A DNA stretch of 64,000 nucleotides from TMP-86 sp039807285 (GCA_044226785.1 JBGAGK010000004.1:124001-188000), one strand, 5' to 3'; shown: positions 1 through 9,171, counted from the stretch's first letter. Numbers and translations are program-made. The notes: generated by a model not told the origin, from the sequence alone.

Positions 1-42
1 GTATTCATCTTTTGGTTCAACGGAACATCGAGGAGTGAGAAC

Positions 43-234
43 GTGGCGTCACACTTCGAATCGCGAAATGGCGAAAAGCCTGAAGCATCTCCCTTCCGGC
101 CTGCAGCGCCGGACAGACAGGACCCCGAGTGGGACGTCGTATCAGAGGCCTCATGGGAATCCTTTCCGGCCAGCGATCCGCCGGGCTGGATCCATTCGTC
201 CAAGGTCGATCGCAAAGAACCGCTGAAGAGTTGA
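43..234 (+). CDS. Small conserved hypothetical protein
   Basis: This 63-residue hydrophilic protein has no signal peptide or membrane segment. The central stretch EASWESFPASDPPGW resembles a motif I recall from short proteobacterial proteins of unknown function; no role is known to me. The GTG start at 43 is supported by AGGAG at 31-35. It ends 9 bases before the next small gene, so the two are probably co-transcribed. The gene is probably real because the motif is conserved and the ribosome site is good, but function cannot be assigned. Confidence 0.6.
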   Translation: MASHFESRNGEKPEASPFRPAAPDRQDPEWDVVSEASWESFPASDPPGWIHSSKVDRKEPLKS

Positions 235-243
235 GGGTCCGCC

Positions 244-516
244 GTGCGCGTGGAAATCTCGGGCAGCGACATCCTGATCGACGCGGATATCCTCGCGCCG
301 CTCCTGGGCGTCGCGGCTGCGGATGTACCCGCCCTCATGCGCAAGAACGAGATCACCAGCAAGTGCGAACGCGGCATCGATGCTCATGAAGGCCAGTACC
401 GGTTGAGCTTCTTCTACCAGGACCGCAGGGCCCGGTTGATGGTGGATTTGACGGGTCGAGTCCTGCAACGAGCTCGCCAGGAATCCGGCAGCACGCATCC
501 ATCCCAGGGCCCGTAA
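244..516 (+). CDS. DUF6522-like small protein
   Basis: This 90-residue soluble protein starts with GTG at 244. The pattern PALMRKNEITSKCERG, followed by RLSFFYQDRRARLMVD and GRVL, matches what I recall of the DUF6522 family of small proteobacterial proteins with unknown function. One conserved cysteine lies in the ITSKCERG segment. It follows the preceding small gene by 9 bases and likely shares its transcript. The family assignment is from memory of the pattern. Confidence 0.65.
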   Translation: MRVEISGSDILIDADILAPLLGVAAADVPALMRKNEITSKCERGIDAHEGQYRLSFFYQDRRARLMVDLTGRVLQRARQESGSTHPSQGP

Positions 517-559
517 GGACGCCACGGCAGGGCCGATCGCCGCGACCGGGCAAATAGGC

Positions 560-588
560 TTCGGACCTGCCCCGCCGGCGGTTATGAT
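560..588 (+). promoter_or_regulatory. Possible sigma-70 promoter for RND genes
   Basis: TTCGGA at 560-565, 17 bases, then TATGAT at 583-588 fits a sigma-70 layout with a good -10 and a weak -35. It lies about 80 bases before the adaptor start. No operator-like palindrome is obvious and no regulator gene is adjacent. This is a pattern match only. Confidence 0.3.
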
Positions 589-667
589 AGCGGGCTGTTT
601 CACGAAAAAAACCGCTGGCCCTCCCATGATCTTGCAGGAACCTGAACCTCGGGCGCGGGGCCCCCGC

Positions 668-1795
668 ATGACCCGCCGCCTCATCATCATGCTGGCCGGC
701 TGTGCCATCGTCTTTGGCGGCGTGCTGGGCTTCCAGGCATTCGTGCGTCACATGATGCAGAAAGGCATGGCCTCCGCGCCCATGCCGGTGCAGACGATTT
801 CCACCGCGAAGGCCGAGGCGCTGGACTGGCAGCCGACGCTTCATGCCGTGGGATCGGTCCGTGCCGTCAACGGCACCGACCTGTCGGCTGAGGTCCCCGG
901 AATCGTCGAGGAAATCCGGTTCGAATCGGGTGATGACGTCAGTACCGGCCAGGTGCTGGTCAACCTGCGCTCCGGAGTGGATGTGGCCAGGCTCCGCGAG
1001 GCACAGGCCGCCGTGGAGCTCGCCCGGGCCGATTACCGGCGTTATCAGGAACTCGCGCCCAAGGGTCTGGTGAGCAAGGCAACCCTGGACTCGGCCGAAT
1101 CGCAGTTCCGAAGCGCCGAGGCGCAGGTGCGCCAACAACAGGAGGGCGTCAAGCGCACTTCCATCCGGGCGCCTTTTGGCGGACGCATCGGGCTGCGCGT
1201 GGTCGATGTCGGGCAATACCTGAATGCCGGCGCGAGGATCGCGACCCTGCAGGCCCTCGACCAGTTGCTGGTGGATTTTTTCCTGCCGCAACGCGACCTC
1301 GGTCAGTTGAGCGCCCGCCAGCATGTCACGGTGACAGTCGATGCATGGCCGGGCCAGAAATTTCCGGGCGAGATCCTTGCCGTAGACTCCAGGGTGGATC
1401 CACAGACCCGCAACGTCGCCGTGCGTGCACGCATCGACAACCCAGGACATCGCCTGCTGCCGGGCATGTATGTCTCCGTGGATGTGGATGCCGGAAAGCC
1501 GGTGCGCTACGTCACGCTGCCGCAGACGGCCATCGTCTTCAACTCCTTTGGCGATGCGGTGTTCCTCGTGAAAGGTACGGATGACAAGCTCACCGCGCGA
1601 CAGGCTTTCGTAAAGGTGGGACCGACGCGGGGTGACCAGATTGCCATTGTCTCCGGAGTGGATGCGGGGGCAACCGTGGTCAGCGCCGGCCAGATCAAGC
1701 TGCAGGATGGGACGCCGATCCGGATCAACAACACCGTGCAGCCATCGAACAATCCGGCACCCAATCCGCCCGACGAACCCGTCCGGAAAGAATGA
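668..1795 (+). CDS. RND efflux periplasmic adaptor (membrane fusion protein)
   Basis: This 375-residue adaptor links an inner-membrane RND pump to an outer-membrane channel. The N-terminal hydrophobic segment (residues 4-24) is a signal or anchor. A lipoyl/barrel-sandwich half (GIVEEIRFESGDDV ... GQVLVNL) is followed by a short hairpin rich in Ala, Gln and Glu, the second lipoyl half (RTSIRAPFGGRIGLR) and a beta-barrel. The family is AcrA/MexA/MexE-like. I chose ATG 668 because upstream ATGs at 584 and 626 add a non-signal-like leader. The stop overlaps the pump start as ATGA. No regulator gene or outer-membrane factor sits beside it. Confidence 0.9.
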   Translation: MTRRLIIMLAGCAIVFGGVLGFQAFVRHMMQKGMASAPMPVQTISTAKAEALDWQPTLHAVGSVRAVNGTDLSAEVPGIVEEIRFESGDDVSTGQVLVNLRSGVDVARLREAQAAVELARADYRRYQELAPKGLVSKATLDSAESQFRSAEAQVRQQQEGVKRTSIRAPFGGRIGLRVVDVGQYLNAGARIATLQALDQLLVDFFLPQRDLGQLSARQHVTVTVDAWPGQKFPGEILAVDSRVDPQTRNVAVRARIDNPGHRLLPGMYVSVDVDAGKPVRYVTLPQTAIVFNSFGDAVFLVKGTDDKLTARQAFVKVGPTRGDQIAIVSGVDAGATVVSAGQIKLQDGTPIRINNTVQPSNNPAPNPPDEPVRKE

Positions 1796-4700
1796 AGTTC
1801 ACCGACACCTTCATCCAGCGGCCGGTACTGGCGAGCGTCGCCAGCATCCTGATCCTGGTGCTGGGCCTGCGTTCAGCAGGACTCCTGCATGTCCAGGAAT
1901 ATCCGTCCACGGAAAATGCCGTCATCACGGTGAGCACTGCCTACTTCGGAGCCTCACCCGATCTCGTGGCCAGCTTCATCACTGCTCCGATCGAGAATGC
2001 CGTCTCGCAGGCGACCGGCATCGACTACATCGTCTCCTCGAGCAGCACCGGCATCAGCACCGTGACGGCCCGACTGGCGCTCAACTGGGACCCGAACAAG
2101 GCGCTGAACGAGATCAGCACCAAGGTAAACTCGATCCGCAACCAGCTTCCCCCGGAATCCCAGCTCCCGGTGATCTCGCTCAGCGTCGGTCAGCAGATCG
2201 GCGCCATGTATATCAGTTTCTCTTCCCGGGTACTGGCGGCGAACCAGATCACCGACTACATCCAGCGACTGGTCAAACCACGTCTGCAGGCTCTCGAGGG
2301 CGTGCAGAGCGTCGACATCCAGGGCGCCAAGAATCTTGCGCTGCGTGCATGGCTGGATCCGGCGCGGCTTGCCGCCTATGGTCTCACGGCCAGTGACATC
2401 CATCAGGCGCTCGCGGCGAACAATTTTCTGTCGAGCCTCGGCAAGACCCAGGGCGATGTCGTGCAGGTGGGACTGGTGGCCACCACCGGCCTGCACAGCC
2501 TGGAGGAGTTCCGGAATCTGGTCGTGCGGCAGTCCGGCGGTGCCATCGTGCGGCTCCGTGACGTGGCCAATGTGACCCTGGGCTCGGAGGACTACGAGTC
2601 GGGATTTTCGCTCAACGGCAATGATGCGGTGGCGCTCGGCATCAACGTCGCACCCGGTGCGAACCTGATCGAGACCATGAATCGCGTCAGGACCGCATTC
2701 AAGTCCATCCAGGACAGCCTGCCCGATGGCATGAGCGGCCTGATCGCCTATGACACATCCGAGTTCGTGAGCGACTCGATCAACGAAGTGGCGCGCACCA
2801 TCGTCGAGGCCCTCGTCATCGTGACTCTGGTGGTGTTCGTCTTCCTCGGCTCCCCGCGCTCCGTGGTCATTCCGGTGGTCGCCATCCCGCTGTCGCTGAT
2901 CGGCGCATTCACCCTGATGCTGGCTGCGGGATTTTCCTTCAACCTGCTCACCCTGCTTGCCCTGGTGCTGGCCATTGGCCTGGTGGTGGACGATGCCATC
3001 ATCGTGGTCGAGAACGTCAACCGCCACATCGAGGAGGGCATGCCTCCGGTGCAGGCCGCAATCCTGGCGGCACGAGAACTGGGCCGGCCGATCATCGCCA
3101 TGGGTGTGGTGCTGATCGCGGTCTATGTTCCGATCGGCTTCCAGGGCGGACTGACGGGTGCGCTGTTCTCCGAGTTCGCCTTCACGCTGGTTGCCGCCGT
3201 CGTCGTCTCGACCATTCTCGCACTGGTGCTCTCGCCGATGATGTGCGCGAAACTCCTGCGCCCCATGGCCGAGGAACACGGCTGGGTAGCTCGATTCGAG
3301 GAGTACAGCAATCGCGGCTTCAACTGGCTCCGGCAGGTCTACGCGCGTGCCCTGCATGCCAGTCTCGACACCGTGCCGGTAACCATCGCCTTTGCCGGCA
3401 TCGTGTTCGTCTCCATCTACCTGCTCTACGGCAACGCGCGCAGGGAACTCGCACCCCAGGAGGACCAGGGTTTCCTGATCGCGCAATTCAGCGCTGCACC
3501 CAACGCCACGCACGACCTGCTGGCCACTTACGCGAAGGACGTATCCCGCCTGATCAGCCGGTTCCCGGTGTTCATCCGGGTGTTCCAGTTCGAGCAGGCC
3601 GGGCAGGTCATCACCGGAGCCGTCATGAAGCCGTGGAGCGCGCGATCGCAGACGGCCGATGACCTCCAGCCGGTACTGCAACAGGCGTTCGACAAGGAGA
3701 TCGCGGGCCTGCGGGGTGCGGTGTTCCAGATGCCGGCGCTCCCCGGTGCCCAGGGCATGCCCGTGGAGTTCGTCATCACCACCACCGATGAGTTCGCCCG
3801 GCTGAACGAGGTGACCCAGTCGTTCCTCGCCGCCGCCATGAAGACCGGGCGTTTCATGTTCCTGGACAGTGACCTGAAGATCGACCAGCCGCAGGCGACC
3901 GTGGACATCGACCGCGACGCAGCGGCCCGGCTCGGCCTGCAGATGAGCGATATCGGCGGGAGTCTTTCCGCCATGCTCGGTGGCGGCTACGTGAACTATT
4001 TTTCGCTGGCCGGACGATCCTACAAGGTCATGCCCCAGGCAGCACAGCGATATCGCCTGAACGCAGACCAGCTCTACGACTATTACCTGCGCACACCGGA
4101 CGGAAACTCCGTTCCGCTGTCAACGATTGCGAAGATAAGCACCCAGGTGGTTCCACGTTCACTCAACCGCTTCCAGCAACTCAATGCCGCCACCATCAGC
4201 GGCATCATGATGCCCGGCATCTCGCTGGGTGATGCCCTCGACACCCTGAACGGAATTGCGGCGCGCGCCCTGCCCCAGGGTTACGGGGTGGATTACAGCG
4301 GCCAGTCGCGCCAATACGTGCGCGAATCGAGCGGCTTCACCATGACCATCGCCTTCGCGATGATCATCATCTTCCTGGTCCTGGCGGCCCTGTTCGAAAG
4401 CTTCCGCGACCCGCTCATCATCCTGATCTCGGTGCCCATGTCGATCGCCGGTGCGCTGATTTTCGTGAGCCTGGGGTTCTGGCACATGAGCCTGAACATC
4501 TACACGCAGGTCGGCCTGGTCACGCTGATGGGCCTTATCAGCAAGCACGGCATCCTCCTGGTCGAGTTCGCCAACAAGCTGCAGCAGGAGGGCAAGACCC
4601 GGCGCGAGGCGATCGAATCGGCTTCGGCCATCCGGCTGCGCCCCATCCTCATGACCACTGCCGCGATGACGCTGGGTGTCCTGCCGCTGCTGATCGCCAC

Positions 4701-4872
4701 CGGCGCGGGTGCGGTTTCACGATTCAACCTGGGCCTGGTGATCTTCTCGGGAATTTCGATCGGCACGCTGTTCACGCTGTTCGTCGTGCCGGCGGTGTAC
4801 ATGGTGCTTGCCGCGGATCATCACCTGCACGGGGCGCCGGTTCATGCCCGTGAAGGTCAGAAGCGCGAGTGA
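1792..4872 (+). CDS. RND (HAE1-type) multidrug efflux pump
   Basis: This 1026-residue, AcrB/MexF-like proton-driven exporter has full length for the family. It begins with the usual FTDTFIQRPVLASV helix. The proton-relay pair Asp400-Asp401 in GLVVDDAIIVVEN and Lys918 in LISKHGILLVEF are present, as is the second-half repeat of twelve predicted membrane helices. It is translationally coupled to the adaptor by a 4-base overlap. Its last 156 bases overlap, in the opposite direction, the C-terminal coding part of the SCO gene. Substrate cannot be read from sequence. Confidence 0.95.
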   Translation: MKFTDTFIQRPVLASVASILILVLGLRSAGLLHVQEYPSTENAVITVSTAYFGASPDLVASFITAPIENAVSQATGIDYIVSSSSTGISTVTARLALNWDPNKALNEISTKVNSIRNQLPPESQLPVISLSVGQQIGAMYISFSSRVLAANQITDYIQRLVKPRLQALEGVQSVDIQGAKNLALRAWLDPARLAAYGLTASDIHQALAANNFLSSLGKTQGDVVQVGLVATTGLHSLEEFRNLVVRQSGGAIVRLRDVANVTLGSEDYESGFSLNGNDAVALGINVAPGANLIETMNRVRTAFKSIQDSLPDGMSGLIAYDTSEFVSDSINEVARTIVEALVIVTLVVFVFLGSPRSVVIPVVAIPLSLIGAFTLMLAAGFSFNLLTLLALVLAIGLVVDDAIIVVENVNRHIEEGMPPVQAAILAARELGRPIIAMGVVLIAVYVPIGFQGGLTGALFSEFAFTLVAAVVVSTILALVLSPMMCAKLLRPMAEEHGWVARFEEYSNRGFNWLRQVYARALHASLDTVPVTIAFAGIVFVSIYLLYGNARRELAPQEDQGFLIAQFSAAPNATHDLLATYAKDVSRLISRFPVFIRVFQFEQAGQVITGAVMKPWSARSQTADDLQPVLQQAFDKEIAGLRGAVFQMPALPGAQGMPVEFVITTTDEFARLNEVTQSFLAAAMKTGRFMFLDSDLKIDQPQATVDIDRDAAARLGLQMSDIGGSLSAMLGGGYVNYFSLAGRSYKVMPQAAQRYRLNADQLYDYYLRTPDGNSVPLSTIAKISTQVVPRSLNRFQQLNAATISGIMMPGISLGDALDTLNGIAARALPQGYGVDYSGQSRQYVRESSGFTMTIAFAMIIIFLVLAALFESFRDPLIILISVPMSIAGALIFVSLGFWHMSLNIYTQVGLVTLMGLISKHGILLVEFANKLQQEGKTRREAIESASAIRLRPILMTTAAMTLGVLPLLIATGAGAVSRFNLGLVIFSGISIGTLFTLFVVPAVYMVLAADHHLHGAPVHAREGQKRE

Positions 4873-5613
4873 TATCGCACAGATGGCGGGCAGTACCAGC
4901 AGCAGCAGCCCCCAGTCGAGCCGGACCTTCCCTGATTGCGGATCAAAGCTCAGGCAACTCAGCAACGTCCGGCCCGGCACCTTGTAGACGGACACGAAAC
5001 GGCCGCGCATTTCCCATATCAGTTCGCGCAGGCGCTTCGCCCCGTTCGCAGTCCCCAGCACTGCCCGCACCACTCGCCCGCCGTCGATACCGACCAGGAG
5101 CGAATCGTGGTCGAACTCCTGGGTGCGCGGATCCAGCTGGTACTTGTAATCGAGCCGTGCGGCCAGCTGCGCCACGTCCTGGCGGGAAGCCACGGCAAAC
5201 GACCAGTTCGGCGCATCCGTCAAACCCAGCACCTGCGCCTGTGCGCGCAGGTCTGTGACAGTCTCGGCATCATCGAATGTGAGCGCCAGCACCTGGTAAT
5301 CGCTCCCCAGGCCACCCACGCCATGTACCGCATCACGCACCCACTCCAGGAATGGCGTGCAGATGCCCGGGCAACGCCGGTAATACAGCGTCATCAGCAG
5401 TGGTCGGTCCCGCCACAGATCCGACAGTTTGACCCGCCGGCCATCGGCAAGCATGAGGGGAATATCGGGTACGGGCCGGCCGATGAGCCGGGACTCTTCA
5501 CGGATCACGCTCGTGGCAGACTCGACGGTCACGGCGGCGCCGTCGGCGGCTCCGGTCAACGAGGGTACAAAGACAGAGAAAACCAGCAAGCCGCCGAGCG
5601 CGGCGGCTCTCAC
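4717..5613 (-). CDS. SCO1/SenC-type copper chaperone for CuA
   Basis: This 298-residue SCO-family thioredoxin-fold protein is thought to deliver copper to the CuA site of the oxidase encoded upstream. After a signal or anchor (residues 3-21), the copper-binding motif CPGIC places Cys81 and Cys85, and the distal His lies in EFDHDSLLVG. A second hydrophobic segment near the C-terminus (LLLLVLPAICAISLALL) is not standard for SCO proteins and is followed by a very basic, His-rich tail. GTG 5613 was chosen because it forms a GTGA overlap with the subunit I stop. The tail is encoded antisense to the 3' end of the RND pump gene. Confidence 0.88.
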   Translation of the reverse strand: MRAAALGGLLVFSVFVPSLTGAADGAAVTVESATSVIREESRLIGRPVPDIPLMLADGRRVKLSDLWRDRPLLMTLYYRRCPGICTPFLEWVRDAVHGVGGLGSDYQVLALTFDDAETVTDLRAQAQVLGLTDAPNWSFAVASRQDVAQLAARLDYKYQLDPRTQEFDHDSLLVGIDGGRVVRAVLGTANGAKRLRELIWEMRGRFVSVYKVPGRTLLSCLSFDPQSGKVRLDWGLLLLVLPAICAISLALLTFTGMNRRPVQVMIRGKHHVHRRHDEQREQRADRNSREDHQAQVES

Positions 5614-7058
5614 GATGACAAGGCCCGCATCGCCCTGAGCCAGCGCTTGCCCGTTTCCGCCAGATACAGGATGAATCCCAGCAGGAATGTCGCGGCAAAC
5701 GCCGCTCCGCCGGCTGCGTAGGTTGCCCCGAATGCAAGCTCCGCCGGGTACACCGCGTAGCGGCGCGGCACCGACCATGCGCCCGCGAAATAGAACATGG
5801 CAAAAAAACCGTAGGCGCCGATCACCATCAGCGCAATGGCAGCCTTCTGCATGCCCGGGCTCTCAGGCAATGCCGCCATCTCCTGGCAGCGATGATAGAA
5901 GTAACCCACCACCATGAACACGACACCTGCCAGGAAATAGGTGTGGAAGTGCGCCGGCACCCACAGGGTGTTGTGCAGCCGCAGGTTGGCGGTGATGGTC
6001 GAGTCGATCACCGCCCCAATCCCGCCGATGGCCCAGCCCGCAAGGCCCAGGAACATCAGGATCGAGGCGAGATTCCAGCGCACGCGGGCGTGATACACCA
6101 GCAGCAGCGCACCGAAGATCGTGACCACGGCGGCCGGAATGGCGCTCGAATAGGAAGCGATCTGGCCGATGGTCTGCAACACACCGGGCTGGACGAAATC
6201 CATGTAGAGATGGTGGAAATAAGCGACCAGGACGATCAGCAGCACACAGTTCCACGAGATCGACACCACCCGGTTGGTCTTCCAGGGGCGGCCGGCATAT
6301 ATCGGCAGCACCTCGTACGCCAGCGCCACGCCCAGATACAGGGTGATGTTGACCAGGGTGTGCCCGAAGAAAAACGTCAGATTCTTCATGAGCAGTGCAT
6401 CGTTGACCGTGCCAGCGAGCAGCTGGACGTAGAACAGCACCAGTACGATCACACCGGACAGCAGCCCTGCGACGCAGGCGATCAGGCTCACCGTGGTGAT
6501 GAGCACGCTGGGCGGTACCACCGGCTCGCTGCGCCCGACGAGGTAATGCCAGGCCAGGGCCTGCGACAGCGTGTAGCGCTTTGCGATCGCACGCAACAGG
6601 TCCAGCGTCCAGATCAGCCAGGTCGCACCGAGCACCGTCAGCGCAACCAGGAACGTCACCATCGACCAGGCAGGCCAGTCCCCCTTCAGTGGCAGGGGGT
6701 AGAGGAAATACCAGCCAGCGCCGAAGCGGCCGATGAACACGCAGACCAGCAGCAGCAGCACGCCGAGCGTGGTGCCATACAGCGCGAAACGGCCGATCCG
6801 CGGCGAGGGCGTGCTGTAGCGGGAAAGCATGTCGCTGACGCAGGCCATGGACGCGACATACCAGACGCCGGCCATGCCCAGACCGTGCAGGGTCATCATC
6901 GGATAGAACCATGACTGCAGCCCCGGCAGCCCGCCGGCCTGCACCGTGCGCATGTAGATGCCAAGCAGGATCAGGACGGGGAACAGCACGAAGGTGGTCG
7001 CCATCCAGTACAGGGTGTTGGTGTCAGCGCTGCGCGTATCCTTGTCCGGGGCCTGCAT
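5610..7058 (-). CDS. Heme-copper oxidase subunit I, B-type-like
   Basis: This 482-residue polytopic protein is the catalytic subunit of a terminal oxidase. Ligands visible are His58 (low-spin heme), His233 plus His282-His283 (CuB), and His370 and His372 (hemes). The helix VI motif reads GHTLVN, not GHPEVY, so residue 237, where A- and B-type oxidases carry the His-crosslinked Tyr, is Asn. The nearby helix VII has Tyr285 straight after the His pair. The gene sits between a cytochrome c-CuA subunit II and an SCO chaperone, so it is an oxidase rather than a NO reductase. Subunits III and IV are absent here. Confidence 0.88.
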   Translation of the reverse strand: MQAPDKDTRSADTNTLYWMATTFVLFPVLILLGIYMRTVQAGGLPGLQSWFYPMMTLHGLGMAGVWYVASMACVSDMLSRYSTPSPRIGRFALYGTTLGVLLLLVCVFIGRFGAGWYFLYPLPLKGDWPAWSMVTFLVALTVLGATWLIWTLDLLRAIAKRYTLSQALAWHYLVGRSEPVVPPSVLITTVSLIACVAGLLSGVIVLVLFYVQLLAGTVNDALLMKNLTFFFGHTLVNITLYLGVALAYEVLPIYAGRPWKTNRVVSISWNCVLLIVLVAYFHHLYMDFVQPGVLQTIGQIASYSSAIPAAVVTIFGALLLVYHARVRWNLASILMFLGLAGWAIGGIGAVIDSTITANLRLHNTLWVPAHFHTYFLAGVVFMVVGYFYHRCQEMAALPESPGMQKAAIALMVIGAYGFFAMFYFAGAWSVPRRYAVYPAELAFGATYAAGGAAFAATFLLGFILYLAETGKRWLRAMRALSS

Positions 7059-7070
7059 GGTGGTTCTCCC

Positions 7071-8054
7071 CTACTTCACGGTCAGGTGGGTCTGCATCAG
7101 ATGGTGTCCCGATGCACAATACTCGAGGCACAGGACCTTGTACTGCGCAGGTTCGGTGAGCCGCACCCGCAGACGGTTGAAGTATCCCGGCATCGCCTGG
7201 GTCTGCGCGATGATCTGGCGCTGCGGCCCGTACAGTCCGAAGCCGTGGTTGACGTCGAGGCTGGTGACGCGGAACTCCACCATCGAGCCGGCCGGAATCT
7301 CGAGCTGATCGATCCGTCGCACCTGCGAAAGGTCGGCAGGTGCCGTGATCGGTTCATCCGAGAACACGAAATCGAACTGGCGGGCAGCCACATACACGAT
7401 ACGGTCCGCACTGGCAGTCGACTTTGCGTACGGCGCCATGGGAATGGTCGCCACCAGCAGTGCCACGACCGCGACCACGCTGCCGATGAAGAACACGCGC
7501 CGCAGCCCATAGGCGCGCTTGACATCGACATCGTGGGGCGTGCGTGTGCTGAAACCGACCCAGACGAAGACGGCGGCGATGACCACCGTGATGATCAGGA
7601 ACAGTTCCAGTATTCCGGCCTGAGGCGAAGCCAGCGGAGGCTGCGACATTGCCACTGGCGCGGGCGCCGGTTCGGCGGGTGCCGTTGCAGCGGCACTGCG
7701 CAGGTGCGCGATGATCGCGCGGGCTTCGTCCTGGGTCACACCGAGATTGGGCATCTGGATCTGGTTGAACTGCTTGACCAGGGCCATCGCAGTCGGATCC
7801 TTCGACGCGATGACCTTGTCCGGCTCCATGATGAAGCGCACCATCCAGTCTTCGGACACGCGCTGCGTGACGCCAGCCAGATCGGGACCCACCCGCACAC
7901 CGCCGCCGATGGTATGGCAGGCGGTACATCTCTGTTCGAACAGGGCCTTCCCGCTGGCAGCGCTGTCCGCTCCGGCCGTTGCGCCCACTTGCGCAAAGAC
8001 CGGACCAACCGTCATGAACGACAAGGCCAGAACCAGCGACGCTATACAGCGCAT
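7071..8054 (-). CDS. Cytochrome c-CuA fusion, oxidase subunit II
   Basis: This 327-residue fusion should accept electrons from the periplasm and pass them to subunit I. Order: signal peptide (1-22), monoheme cytochrome c with Cys43-Cys46-His47 and probable axial Met101, an Ala/Pro linker, two membrane helices (about 147-167 and 186-206), and a CuA cupredoxin with His270, Cys309, Glu311, Cys313, His317 and Met320. In caa3 oxidases the cytochrome c domain follows CuA; here it precedes the membrane helices. It is first in an apparent operon with subunit I (12-base gap) and the SCO chaperone. Confidence 0.9.
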   Translation of the reverse strand: MRCIASLVLALSFMTVGPVFAQVGATAGADSAASGKALFEQRCTACHTIGGGVRVGPDLAGVTQRVSEDWMVRFIMEPDKVIASKDPTAMALVKQFNQIQMPNLGVTQDEARAIIAHLRSAAATAPAEPAPAPVAMSQPPLASPQAGILELFLIITVVIAAVFVWVGFSTRTPHDVDVKRAYGLRRVFFIGSVVAVVALLVATIPMAPYAKSTASADRIVYVAARQFDFVFSDEPITAPADLSQVRRIDQLEIPAGSMVEFRVTSLDVNHGFGLYGPQRQIIAQTQAMPGYFNRLRVRLTEPAQYKVLCLEYCASGHHLMQTHLTVK

Positions 8055-8151
8055 GGGTGCGCCCCCTTGCAGACGATGAGTTCAGGGGTCGATCTTAAGC
8101 CCAATCCAGCTTGCTTGCACCATCCTTGCCGTGCATGTCGAACCCGCAGAT

Positions 8152-9171
8152 TCAATCCTTGACGGGATTGAAGTCATGGAGCTTGCGGATGAGCTGCCGG
8201 GTGGCCGGATCCTTCATGTCCTTCTCCGAGTACAGGGCCTGGCCTTCCAGATGCCCGTCATAACCACTGGGCCAGTAGAACATCAGGGTATGCAGGGGCT
8301 TGTTATCCAGCGTTTTCACGCTGTGCACCGTGTTCGGCGGAATGTAAACGGAATCCCCACGCGACATGACATGGGTTTCCCCACCCACCGTCCATTCCAC
8401 GCGCCCATCGAGCACGTAGAACGTCTCTGCATGGGTCTTGTGGAAATGCGGCTCCACCGAAAATCCCGCATTCCACATCTCGTCCTGGATGTTGATCCGG
8501 CCGCTGCTGTCGTCGGACGACAGTGCGACATCCGAAGTGCCGTCATCCGGATATGACGGGCGCTTGCCTGCAAATGAGAAGTACTCAATACCCTGGGCGG
8601 CGGGTGGCGTCTGCGCGTCCGGCATGTGAATGTCCTCGAGGATCGCGAGCTGCTTGCGGACCCTGGGGTCCTTCAGCTGCTCCGGCCCCAGGCTTTCCCT
8701 GAGCCAGATATTTTCTTCAAAGCCGCCGGGTTGGGACAGCATCAGGGTATGCAGGTCTTCAGTGCCCACCACCTTGACGCTGTGCACGGTGTGCGCCGGG
8801 ATATGCACCAGGTCGCCGGCCTTGAGCAGCTGGGTCTTGCCACCCACCGTCCACTCGACCTGCCCTGAAACGACGTAGAACGTCTCGGCATGGCGCTTGT
8901 GGAAATGCGGCGGCACCTGGAACTTCGGACTCCAGATTTCATCGATCAGGCTGAAGCGACCCTCGCTGTCCACGCCGGACACGGCCACCTCCGGATGCAC
9001 ATACATCTCCTTGAAAGTGGGGCGCTTGCCGGAGAAGGAGAAGTGCTGCCGCGGCTTGACAGGCTGGACTGCCAGCCCGGGCTGGCTGATGCCCATTGCC
9101 AGTGCAGCAACCAGCGCGGCGGACAGGAACGGGACGGGTCTTCGGGACAATGCGCTGAAGGCAATCGGCAT
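8152..9171 (-). CDS. Secreted bicupin protein 1
   Basis: This 339-residue exported protein has two cupin domains. A signal peptide covers about residues 1-35. Cupin 1 has PPHFHKRHAETFYV, giving metal ligands His89, His91 and Glu96 plus a later TVHSV histidine; cupin 2 repeats this as EPHFHKTHAETFYV. Each repeat also carries a W-TVGG strand and a GD-V-IP turn. ATG 9171 has a GGAG site 7 bases upstream; longer starts lack one. The substrate is unknown. It is closely similar to the bicupin at 13.5 kb and is divergent from the CocE-type hydrolase gene. Confidence 0.85.
   Translation of the reverse strand: MPIAFSALSRRPVPFLSAALVAALAMGISQPGLAVQPVKPRQHFSFSGKRPTFKEMYVHPEVAVSGVDSEGRFSLIDEIWSPKFQVPPHFHKRHAETFYVVSGQVEWTVGGKTQLLKAGDLVHIPAHTVHSVKVVGTEDLHTLMLSQPGGFEENIWLRESLGPEQLKDPRVRKQLAILEDIHMPDAQTPPAAQGIEYFSFAGKRPSYPDDGTSDVALSSDDSSGRINIQDEMWNAGFSVEPHFHKTHAETFYVLDGRVEWTVGGETHVMSRGDSVYIPPNTVHSVKTLDNKPLHTLMFYWPSGYDGHLEGQALYSEKDMKDPATRQLIRKLHDFNPVKD

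Noticed and set aside
353..1450. Long minus-strand frame antisense to the RND adaptor
   Set aside because: No family motifs, and codon bias follows the plus-strand gene. It is one of many GC-rich shadow frames.
1954..3681. 575-codon minus-strand frame inside the RND pump gene
   Set aside because: Its translation is Asp/His/Arg-rich low-complexity sequence, typical of antisense to hydrophobic membrane segments. The RND gene fully explains the region.
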